This document shows positions 22,801 to 33,000 of a stretch of 64,000 bases of DNA, one piece after another. This DNA is from Eopsaltria australis (taxonomy: Eukaryota; Chordata; Aves; Passeriformes; Petroicidae). The DNA lies in assembly GCA_034509425.1 (NCBI GenBank), contig JAVTVJ010000660.1:248001-312000 (forward strand), read 5' to 3'. The position numbers and the translations under genes are program-made. Positions within the stretch are counted from its first letter, which is position 1. Every line of letters begins with the position of its first letter. The notes beneath the pieces are model-generated. The model ran no database searches. It was not told where the DNA came from and saw only the letters and a program-made list of their open reading frames with translations.

Positions 22801-25800
22801 AGTGTCAGAATTCTTCATTTAATTCTATTCTGAGATTCCACAGCAACCATGTAGTAACTTTCTGTAAAGCAGTAATTGTTTTCCCAATGCAAATCTTGCT
22901 TATAAGCATTTGGTAAACCCTGCAGAGATCCAAACAGCCCATGCACAAGCACTAACACTCCAAAATGTGGTGTTAGAGGTGTGTTCCAACTGAACTGCAC
23001 TCCACTACAGAGTTGCAGATTTATCCTCTCAACAAGTGAACTGGTAAATGTAATTAATGTCTTGAGTAAAGACCTTAAGAGTAATAATCAGTTTGGATCC
23101 ATTCTCAGACTAAACAGAAAGAAGCTTTATTCCACTAAAAAGAAATTTATCTGAACTGTAATCTTGCTGTATATTCATAGATACTTCTGAGTTTGATCAC
23201 AAGACTGAAATCCAAGGCATTTTCATAGGGGAATCTTGAAATTAGATCAGTTTTTACTGTTGCATCCATTTAAGTTACATGGAGATACAGCTTCAGAATT
23301 TAAACCGGTTTTAGCCTACCATGGAAACCAAGGGAGTAAATAAAATGAAACTCATTTTTGAAGGCAATTTAAAATACTCTCTAACCACCTTCAAGTTAGA
23401 AAGTTTAAACAGCATAAGGTACTGAGGGGATTAAGATAGTAAAAAAACTTGTGAATCAGATATACTGAAACAAGGAAAGTAATGTCATTGCAAAAAAAAA
23501 AAACCACACACACAAAAAAAACCCCCAAAAAAACCCCAAAAAAACACAAAAAACAAAAAAAAACCCCACAAAAACAAAACAAACAAACAAAAAAAAAAAC
23601 CAAAAAAAACCCAAAACAACCCAAGACCCCAAAACCAAACTTCAGCTCTACTGACTAGAAAAGCAGTGTTAGCATTTGCAGACTATGCAGCTCTTGATAC
23701 AGCCTTGGTTGTTTTGAACAATCTCAGTGTTCTCCCAAGTTTAGAAGAAAAAGATGCTCAGTGCAGATGTTTCCTCAGGTCATGGATAGCAGTGTCTGAG
23801 GGCTGATTCACCGACTACCAGGGAGCACAGAAAAGCTTTAAGCAGAAGCACAGTAATGTAGTCCCAACATCACCTTGGAAAATAAATTTGTGACTCGCCT
23901 ATTGTAAATCATGCCTGCTCTGGGTTAATGAGATTAATCAAATCTAGGTATTGTGCAACTTTTATGCTTTTAAACAGTTCTTACCTGAGAGTGAAAGTTT
24001 GAAATTGTTGTTGTTTCAATGTCCTTCTTGCCCAAAATTTCCATTTTCACTGGAGTGTTTGGAAAGTTAAAAGCAAAGTAATCCAGGAAGTCTGGTAAAT
24101 AAGCAGCTGCTCCGTGCACTATGGCTAAAGCATAGTAAGCTGCATTTTTATCATTTTCACTGAATGACAACGCAAGAAACTCCTCTGCAAATCTCTCCAT
24201 CTCCACTGGAGACAAAAATGAGAGTTCATCCATGTAAGCATGCAGGACCAGGGCACCTCCATTGGACTGGTGCTCCTCGTGAATGAAGTTACTGAATTTA
24301 GTGCCAGTCTTCAGGAAGCTGCTGCGCACGGAGTGCTCCTGGTGGGTCACAAACGGGGTTTGTACTCCCTGGGGTATCCGGTATTCCTGCATGCCCAAGT
24401 TCAGTCTGCACAGCTGCTCATCCTTCAGGTACCTGAAGGATTCCTTGTTCATTTCCAGGTTGTCACACTGTCCTTGAGGCAGAGTCTCCTTGTCGATGCG
24501 AGTGAGCCCAGCGCACACTGTCTGCACCTCTTTGTTGTACATCTTCAGGCGTTTTCCCCTCACGTCTTCCCGGTGTTTCTTTTTCTTTTTTTTCTTTATC
24601 TTCTTCATAATAAGACTGTCAGCTCGCTGGCTTTTGCCATTTTCATCTGGAGTTTCTGGCAGCAACAATAAAGAGAAGATTAGAGTTCTGCAGTTGCAGC
24701 ATATTCACCCCAAAAGAATTCAGGCCTCTCTCTCTCACTTGCTGAAGGGATCTATTCCCAGGGAGACTGACCAATTAGAAAACATTGCATTTTTGGTTGT
24801 ATAATTAAGTCAAAAGTCAGGGTATCTACAGTTATACAAATAAAGCCTTGCATCAGGGAAAACTTCCAAAACTCTAGCTTAATATTTTAGAAATATTTCC
24901 ATTTTAAACTGATTTATTAGAATACCTTTAAAAGGAGTCTGTATTTCGGAACATCTATAATTAAGTACATTAACAACTCTGACATTTAAGGCAGTGCCGT
25001 ACATGGGAAGAGGATAAACAAGTATGTGTAACATTTAAACATTAAGACTTTCATTACAGAACACTTCCCTGATTTTGGACACATGATACAGAAGCAAACA
25101 GAGTAGCACTGAAGAACTACAAGCTTTACTTACATTTAGAGGTAAAAATACTTAAAGTAAATCCTAGACTGCCGATCTTTTTAAATTAAAGGACCCAAAT
25201 CATCACACCAACAGCTTCAGTCTTATAGTTAACGATTCAGTTAATGGAGAGAAAGAAATTAAGAGGCTGTTTTGGTGTTTGGCAGTTTTTTTGAGGTTAA
25301 TCAACCTCTAAAAGGCTGAGAGATAAAATGTAAAGAAGTAGTTCTGTCAGGCAAAATGGAATAGTTTAAGTTATTCTTTCAAGAATAAAAACTAATTCCA
25401 ATAACATTTAGCAAGGGACAAAGGTAATTAGAAAACTTGATGCTCCAGCTTTTAAAAACTCAATTGCCAAGACAAGATTTTAATGTGCCTGAATCAAAGA
25501 ACCATTTCATCCAACAATGCCCATAAATCTCCAGGAGCTGTGTTACCAGGATAGCCATGGGGATGAGAAGAACCTGCTGCTGAAGGCAACACCTGACCCA
25601 AGATGCAGTAACTAAAGTTGCACAGCTTCCCCTCAGCACAGGGCTTTGTCCTAATAGAATTTCCTTTCTTTAGCTGCACATTGCTATTCCCTCTTTAGTC
25701 TCTTACAGCATTTAAGTTAAAGAAAAAAACCATGTTACACTGTTTTATGAGAAAGGGTGTAGTGATAAATACAGGCAGCTCCAGGTTCTTCGGTGTAACC

Positions 25801-28591
25801 AGTGTTTAACTGGATCATTACTGGTTTGGTCTCGGAGCTCGTTACTGGAGAGGGCTGACCTTCAAAACAGCCTGGAGTAAGGAACAGAGTTACTCATGGA
25901 GCAAAGAAAGAGCTGATTGCTTAATCCTCACTTCATACAATAGTCTTAGGACCTGAAATACAAGTTTTCACCGTGCTGCTGCAGCCCTTGCAAACAGCAA
26001 AGGCCCTGATCTTTCTATTCCAGGGAAAGCAGGAAAAGCAGGGCGGTATCACTTGTTTTGGGAAGTCAGCTGAAACGGATCTTGGAATGAGGTTTTCTGC
26101 AAGACTCGGATGTGAGGAGTGCACGGTTTGCTCAGGCACTGGGCTCTCGAGTACAGACTTTACTCACTGAGTGAACGTGCAATTCACACACCACGTATTT
26201 GTCCTGGTGGGACCAGAGACCCCAAGCTGGAACTAAATAAGAATTTCATGCTGTTGGGAACACTTCCCTAAGCACGTTTGTAAGAACATTTGGCTGTTAA
26301 AAGTCTCTTATTTTAAGCATTTCTGATTTTAGGTATAGTTTTAAAACCTCACCCCTTTTAATTCACAGTATCTTCTGTTTGAAGCCATATCCCAATAACA
26401 GACAGAGGAATCCTTGCATTTAGGAGCTTCCAGTGAACACTTGTCTGTTTTCAGGATAAAAGCTGCCCTGGCTGCTGCTGCATCCACTGAACACAGCAGA
26501 GTCCCACAGTTACAGTGAGTAACTGCTGGATTCAGGGAAGCTAAACAGTGGCATTATAATAATGCCTGGCAATCTTGAAGGAAATATCGTTTTAATTATT
26601 CCTTTAAACAAACAGAAAATCTCCAGCACTCCAACACAAAAAAGCTGTGGACAGGTCACTAAACTATGGGCTCAGCAGTGAGGCAGCATGACAGCACTGC
26701 CAGTAACTCAACTACCCCAAAATGATCAGACATCCTACAACAGAACCAGAACCATCATTAAACAGCAAAAACAGTCAGGGTGTTCACTGTCACCTGGGGC
26801 CACAGATAAGCATGGTACAGTCAATGTAAATGGTAATTTAATTAGGTTATACATCAAAATAAAAACTAATAGGAAAAGAAATACATCCCAAAAGGCACTA
26901 ACCCTACAGCTGAGGACAGGCAGTGAAGAGCTTCGGATGAGCAAACAGCTTTCCTCTGCAAATCTGGAATTTTGATGCTCATTTTCATGCTGTTTAAGCC
27001 TTCCTTAAGAAGCCGCATTTAATTCTGGGTTAGAACTGACACAGTGACACTCCAGTCTACAAAGATACACTGCTGCAAACGCTTGCTTGATAAACACTGA
27101 TAAAACTGCACAGGTTTACAATCAGAAGCTTTTATAATCATTATTCAAGCACAGTGGTGTGGAAGCATTAACCAGTGGAGAAAAGTCTCTCCTAGCAATA
27201 GTTTTATCTGTTCTTAAGACAGTCCTATCTAGAGTTTACTCTACAGACACTTGACTTCTGTAAGCAAGTGCATCTTTGGTTTCTTTGGCACAAAACCTGC
27301 CCATGCACTCCTCCACCACAATTCACATTACATTTTTAAATACTGCGGCTTTTGCAGTTAATTTTTATCTATGTTGCTCCCTCGGAGAAGCTTTTTACTA
27401 TAACAAATCTCTGAGCAGAACCAAAACAATCACTCTGTACTGTTAAAAAAAATTAAACAAAAACACACACAGCACACACCAAACTCCAGAGATATTTCGG
27501 CCTTTCTATTAAAGAAAACACAGAATAACTCGGGTTGTAAGGGGCCTCTGGAGATCATCCGGTGCAACCCCCCTGTCAGGGGAGGGTCACCTGGAACAGG
27601 TGACACAGGTTTGGGTTTGGAATATCTTCAGACAGGGAGACTCCAGGACCCCCCTGGGCACCTCTTCCCCTGCTCTGCCACCCTTCACTGAAAGAAATCC
27701 TTCCTCGCGTCGAGGAGGAACTTCTTGTGTTTTAGTTTATGGCTATTGCGCCTTACCCAGTTGCTGGGCACCCCTGAAAAGAATCTGGCACCATCCTCTG
27801 ACACCCGCCTTGGAAATATTTATATGGAATCACGAGATCCCTTCTCAGGCCACTTATTAAAACCAACAACATAAAATTTTAAAAAATCAAAAAAAAAAAA
27901 CCCAACCAACAACCCAGCAGCTCCTCACACGTTAATGCAAGCACAGAGGGAAGAAACCTTCACTCCCACAGCACTTGCAGCTGAACGTGCGATGAGGGCG
28001 ATTCTGACAGCAGCAGCAGCGCGGCCGCCCCGCGCTCCCTCCCCGGGGCAGCACCGCCGTGCCCGCTACGACACGGCCGGAGCAGGGCCCCGAGCCCGCC
28101 GCGCTGCCGCCGCCCGCGCCCCTCCACAGGTGCGCCCGGGGCTCCCAGCGCGGCGCTGCCGCCGCCGCCGCCCGCCCGAGCCCGCCGGGGCCACCGCCGG
28201 CCCCGCGACCCCCGCGCTCCCCCCGCCGCTCACCTCGCTGGCTGGGCCGCCCCGCCGCGCCGTCCGCGGGGCTGCCGCGCCTCGCCTTGTGGCCGGCGGG
28301 CTCGGCGTGGTGTCGGTGGTGGTGCCGGCGCTCCCCGGGCGGCGGGAGGCTGAGCGGGGAGAACGTGAACAGCCCCGCGGCGGCGGCGGCGGGGAGGGCG
28401 GGCGGGGGCAGCGGCTCCGCCGGGCCGGGCCCCGCCAGCAGCGGCTGGCTCGGCCGGGCCCGCTTGGCGGCCGGCGGCTCGCCGGGTGCCGCTCGCCGGC
28501 GGCGGGGCCCGCGGGGCCGGGCGGGCCGGTCCGCTGAGGGCGGCGGCGGCTCCTCCGGGGCCCGCGGCACCGCGGCGACCTGCGCGGCCAT
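13896..28591 (-). CDS. RSBN1: RSBN1, round spermatid basic protein 1 (JmjC-type chromatin protein)
   Basis: RSBN1 is a nuclear protein of the RSBN1/DPY-21 family, related to JmjC lysine demethylases and reported to act on dimethylated H4K20. Seven coding exons: 28234-28591, 23985-24655, 17688-17825, 17160-17302, 16183-16350, 14922-15030, 13896-14357; phases fit and TGA is at 13896-13898. The 682-aa product counts from MAAQVAAV; human is 802 aa, longer mainly at the N-terminus. Visible parts: a Pro/Ala/Arg-rich low-complexity N-terminus (1-119), a lysine-rich basic run (137-146, [10 protein letters not shown], likely nuclear localisation), then the highly conserved catalytic-like region (about 200-530), which includes [20 protein letters not shown] and [20 protein letters not shown]. 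The C-terminal tail (from about 590) is Ser/Glu-rich and more variable. The frame stays open upstream to an ATG at 28711, so a 40-residue longer form is possible. Confidence 0.95.
15812..15959. repeat. Perfect 55-bp inverted repeat, RSBN1 intron 5
   Basis: Arms 15812-15866 and 15905-15959 are exact reverse complements, each starting TGTAGGGTTACACTATGGGT on its own strand. They are separated by 38 nt. Inside the loop the match resumes as TTTTCC/GGAAAA after a short mismatch. RNA or single-stranded DNA would fold as a long hairpin. The origin is unknown. Confidence 0.95.
15966..16085 (-). mobile_element. CR1 fragment, RSBN1 intron 5
   Basis: Antisense tail ATCACAGAATAACAGAATGA and GGTTGGAAAAGACCTTTAAG. 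It starts 6 bp after the inverted repeat. Confidence 0.75.
17826..23984 (-). other. RSBN1 intron 2
   Basis: A 6.2-kb intron, AT-rich overall. No coding exon, CR1 copy or RNA gene was recognised in it. The only clear structure is the A/C low-complexity block at 23491-23636. Confidence 0.6.
23491..23636 (+). repeat. A-rich (AAAACCCC)n-like low-complexity tract
   Basis: Poly-A runs interrupted by CC, CCC and CACACA. It produces spurious Phe-rich frames on the minus strand. Confidence 0.9.
24656..28233 (-). other. RSBN1 intron 1
   Basis: A 3.6-kb intron. Apart from a CR1 copy at its 5' end and a poly-A run at 27889-27900, nothing was recognised. Confidence 0.6.
27520..27852 (-). mobile_element. 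CR1 fragment, RSBN1 intron 1
   Basis: Antisense copy of a more diverged subfamily: AACACAGAATAACTCGGGTT and CTCCAGGACCCCCCTGGGCA, about 130 bp from the CpG island. Confidence 0.7.
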
Positions 28592-28660
28592 TTCAGGGGC
28601 TCCCTCACACACATTTAAATGGCCCGAGCGCCGGGCGCCGCCGCGCACGCGCCGCCGCGG

Positions 28661-28680
28661 GGCACCCTGGGACGTGTAGT
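28661..28680 (-). promoter_or_regulatory. ZNF143/SBS-like element upstream of RSBN1
   Basis: On the minus strand the site reads ACTACACGTCCCAGGGTGCC, close to the family consensus ACTACAATTCCCAGMATGC. Such sites usually sit within about 100 bp of a TATA-less CpG start. This one is 70-90 bp upstream of the RSBN1 ATG at 28591 and falls inside the alternative N-terminal extension. Confidence 0.5.
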
Positions 28681-28774
28681 TCGGGGGGCGCGTGCGCGCG
28701 GCGCGGGTCACGCGGGCAGGGCGGGAAAGCGCTGAGGGGAGCGCGGACCCGGAGAGCGGGGAGAGGTAAAAGAC

Positions 28775-28780
28775 TTTATT
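28775..28780 (-). terminator. Distal poly(A) signal of PTPN22
   Basis: AATAAAGTCTTTTACC on the minus strand, at the edge of the RSBN1 CpG island. Confidence 0.45.
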
Positions 28781-28917
28781 TTAACGGCGTTTGTCGCTTG
28801 TTCTAAAGTGCTTCGTCCCTTAAACACCGAGCGCGGGGTGCTGCGGGGCTTTCCCCGTGAGGGGGGGTGATGTGGAGCTGTTGGAGCGAGCCTAAGGAGG
28901 CCGTGCCTGGTCATGCA

Positions 28918-29055
28918 GGGCGATGGAATAAAATCATTGAATCGTGGGATGTTAAAGGTTGGGAGGGAACTTAAAAATCTCATTTCACCCCCTGCCATGG
29001 GCCGGGGCACCTTCCACTACAGCAGGTTGCTCCAAACCCCATCCAGCCTGGGAGA
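28918..29055 (-). mobile_element. CR1 fragment in the PTPN22 3' UTR
   Basis: GGGAGGGAACTTAAAAATCT and CACCCCCTGCCATGGGCCGG. Confidence 0.85.
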
Positions 29056-30011
29056 AATAGGAATATAATTTGGGTAAAGGCTTTCACTGTTTTCTGCTGT
29101 TAAGAAAACCCATGAGTACAGTAATAAAAAAGGCAATATTGGCTATTCCTCCAACTTTAACCAGCTGAGTTTTCCATTCCAGCAGTGGTCAGCAGATTCC
29201 TCTTGACCAAATTCCCCAGATCCCATCTTGTTGGGGTTTTTTTCTGTCTTTACGGGAAAACAATAATATAAAGCAATTTTGAGCATCTTTATCCCTCCCC
29301 ACTGATAGAAACAGCAGTGGAATCTGGTGAGAAATCTCATCTTCTCTGTTCCCACCTGAAACCCTGTGCTGGAGAATCACAAATCCTTAAAAACAGCATT
29401 GTTTTTAAAATACAATAATATCTTTCTTGCTGTTGTGGTGATTTGGGATTTTTTTTTCCCAGACAGAAGAACAGCTGGGTCAGCCAATTGTGCAGTCCAG
29501 TTACACCGATTCAGTTTTTATGGGATCAATCACCATCTTAAATCTTACTGCCCAGAAATCCAGACAAATGCTCTGATTTGCTCAGGTGGAGGAGGGGGAA
29601 GAAAAGCTTATATTATTTCTAAAATCTGGGATGCTAATTCCCTCTCAGTCCAAGTAATGTAAACATTCCAGTGTCTTTGATTACGGTAGACCTGCAAATG
29701 GGAGAGAGGGTCTTGATCCACCTCACTCTGCTCCGTTGGCTTTCCAGATCATTCCATAATCTTCACTGGGTCCCATCATCAGTTTATGCTCTAATCCATC
29801 CTTTTGAAGTGATTGCTTTCCAAAACACAACAAAAATATGTCCCTCCTTAGGATAAAACTTGTACTCCAGGGTTTACCTTCCATCCCGTTGTGAATTTAC
29901 TTAAAGCTGCTGGTACTTTTTACGTTCTTTACTTTAAAACTCCGGTTTTAAATTCAGTGAATGTGCAAGTAGTGCCTGAGCTGCCAATGCCGTGAAACAG
30001 CTTTGGATGTG

Positions 30012-30017
30012 TTTATT
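30012..30017 (-). terminator. Proximal poly(A) signal of PTPN22
   Basis: AATAAA on the minus strand, 79 bp downstream of the stop codon. Confidence 0.4.
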
Positions 30018-30095
30018 TTGATGGAAGCTTCACTGGGATGGGCATTCCAAGTATTTCAGGAGAACTTCACAAATCTGCAAGTCTATAAAATGCAA

Positions 30096-33000
30096 CTAAA
30101 TATTCCATGCTGGGGGTGGATTTCTTGGTCCTTTAGGTTTTGAAAATCGATTCGCAAAGCCTAGGAAGAAATGATATATTTTTTTTTTAATGCAACAAAA
30201 TCTGCATGTTATAGATGCTGATTATGTAATCCCTTAAAATAGCACAGGATTTGAAAATACTTGTAATTTCAGATCTTTCCCAAGCTTTAAGATATGACAG
30301 AAAAGCAGCATCCTGTGGTTGTGAATAAAGTTGTAAATGTGTAAAAACTAGAAGTTGTAAACGTGTGAAAACCAAATGTGTAGAACCCAATGAGCATTAT
30401 TTGCAGTGTTTGTAGTTTGTAAGGGTTCTGCCTTGGCATTTAGACTTCCAAGAACCAAGTTCTTCATACTGAAACACGAAGAGGAAAACATACCAAAGTT
30501 AAGGAAAGACCTGGGAGAGTTTGTCGAGGCAGGTTCTGATGATTTTGTCAGTGAAGAGGGGCTGCAGATGCCTAGAAATAAAAAGTGAGACTGGAGCAGT
30601 TGGTCACTGGTGATTCCAGAGCTGGTCTTGTGCAAGCATGGAGTTCCTTAGGTTGGAAAAGGCCTCTGAGATCACCAAGTCCAACCATCAAACCAGCACC
30701 AAGCCCCATCCAGCCTGGCCTTGGGCACTTCCAGGGATCCAGGGGCAGCCACAGCTGCTCTGGGCTCCCTGTGCCAGGGCCTCCCCACCCTCACAGGGGA
30801 GAGTTCCTCCCTTAATTTGTGCAATCCCGTATTTACAGGGAGTGCATTTACTACTCCAGCAAGATCTGCTGAGAAAACATTTGCTCAGAAGTGCTCTAAA
30901 CACCTTTTAGCAGTCCTATTTTTAAGATGAGCATTTTAATTTTAGATTTTAGTGAGCGATTCCTTATTTATGCTCCAAATAACCTGATCCGAATCCAGGC
31001 TGGGGCTCACATTCTCCCACCACCCAAATCTCCCATTTGTAGGGCCCTGCAACACGGGTTTGAATGACCTGAAGGATTTGGTAATTTGTCCCCAAGGCCC
31101 CCAAAGGGCAGCACAGAATCCTTATGACATTCCTACAACCACTACAGCTCTCCAGGTGAGATGTGCTCACTCACATCTCTGGCACAGCTCTGTGTGTCCT
31201 GCTCCAAAGTGTGGGAATTTTTCACATTGGAAAAATTCAGGTTCTTGATATTTCCGTCCCACACATTTAAATCCGTGCTTAAATCCATTGGGAAGATATT
31301 AACCTGAAAGACTTACTTTTTCTCACATTTTTCAGTATTTTCAAGCTCTGTAAAAAATAAAATAGAAAAAGGCTAGTTGGAAAAAAAATGTAGGAAGCAG
31401 TGGATAAGCTACTGTGGTAAAGGGAATTCACTGGTAAATGCACATGTATAAAAACACTGATAAATGTACAGGTATAAATAGATCAGCTGCTGTGGTAAAG
31501 GGAATTCACTGGTAAATGTGCAAGTATCACATCTCATAAAAGCAAACTTTGTGCCACCCTCTTTGGCTTTTTCTCATCATCCCAAATGCCTCCAGTTTGT
31601 ATTTTCCTTGCTGTTTTCCTCAAATGCTTTTCTGTTCCACCATAACAACCCAAAGTACAAGCTCATGAGGATAATTAACAAGATAACAAGAGGAGGCTGG
31701 TGATGGTTCTGTCCTTTTGTTTCTTTTACCTTGCTCCTCCTGAAGCATTTCGTGAGTTCTTTGGATGATGCTTCTGAGCCCTTTTTCTCCAAACCTGCAG
31801 GACTTGAGGAATTTCTTGCAGCGGGCTGCAGACCTGGGAACATGCATCATACATACATTTTCAGTGGTCATTCAGAAATCCTCCTGTTTTTTTTCTGAGT
31901 GCTTTGTCGTTGCTTTTCATTTCCTCTAACGCAGCACTTCCAGAAACTTTCTGCAGGTTCCCTACCTGTGTTTATTTTCGTTGTATTTGCGGAACTCCCC
32001 TGCAGGGAAGTGCTGAAGCACTACCTGGTAATGCTTTGAACAAGTGGGCCACGCTCTCAGAAATGTACAGGTTTAGGTGTGAGTGTAAAACCTCAGTTAC
32101 ATCCTGAGAAAAGAGCTCAGCACTTACTTGCTGCCTCAGCGAGAACAAACGACTCCGGGGTTCTTTCAGGAAGCGGAGGAGGGGAATTAGAGCGATCCTG
32201 GGTTGTCTCTGAGAAAGCAAAGATGAAAGAGTTGGTTACCTATCTTCAAAATAATATATATATGTATATTAGAAGCAAGCAGCTTATGTCACGTGTCTCA
32301 AAGGAAGCACACAACATGCAGACAAAGAGGAGGCTGCAAAGAACATCCTCATGTACAGGATGAGGCAGGAGCTGATTAGGAAATATGAAACTACCAGTTC
32401 ATTTGGTTGCAGAACTGTTCTGGTTAGAACTATTTAGTTGCAGAAGTATTTAGCAACAATTTCCGTTGCACTGAGCACAGATCCTAATGACATTTACTAA
32501 ATAAAGCAGTTTCAGAAAAAGAGCAGGTCTTAATTCCAAAGATTATCCCAGTGTTCAACTTATACCTGTTCGTGGGCTCCAAAGCTTCACACTCTGGAAA
32601 CAGAAAACAAGGCAGGTATTTAAAATTCCCACATCCAAATGTTGTTTTCTTGCACACAAGGAAGCCAGAGACGATGAGGAAAGGATGTGATGTGCAAACA
32701 GCCTCCCACACACACCTCCACACTCATGTAAAGGAAGACAGACTTGTGCCTGATTCTTCCACTTTACAGAGCTGTCACTTAGCTATGGGATGATCAAGAG
32801 ATGCCTAAATTTTGTTCAGCTCCTGCGGTGTGAAGCTCAGCAGAACACTAATGCCTTGTCTTCATTATCCTTCTCTAAATGAGGAGCAGTATGTTTATTA
32901 CCCCATAATGGTCATAAAATCCCCAAAAATACTATTTGCAGTAAAGAAATATTGATAAGAAGGGGCCGGACTGAGGCCACATCTTTCCACTCCTGAGCCC

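Larger units (their letters stand above)
27980..28780 (-). promoter_or_regulatory. RSBN1: CpG-island promoter and first exon of RSBN1
   Basis: Very high GC and CpG density spans coding exon 1 and about 190 bp upstream of MAAQ. A ZNF143-type element lies at 28661-28680. The high GC explains the long open frames on both strands here. Confidence 0.75.
28760..30095 (-). other. PTPN22: PTPN22 3' UTR
   Basis: Two AATAAA signals follow the stop: 30012-30017 (about 80 bp downstream) and 28775-28780 (about 1.3 kb). The distal one gives a length closer to human but ends only about 65 bp from the most upstream RSBN1 ATG. A CR1 copy is embedded at 28918-29055. Confidence 0.55.

Noticed and set aside
23391..23638. 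Phe-rich minus-strand frames
   Set aside because: Translation of the A/C low-complexity tract.
27935..28806. Plus-strand frames of 100-206 codons opposite RSBN1 exon 1
   Set aside because: Shadows of the GC-rich first exon, with no homology and Ala/Arg/Pro-rich composition.
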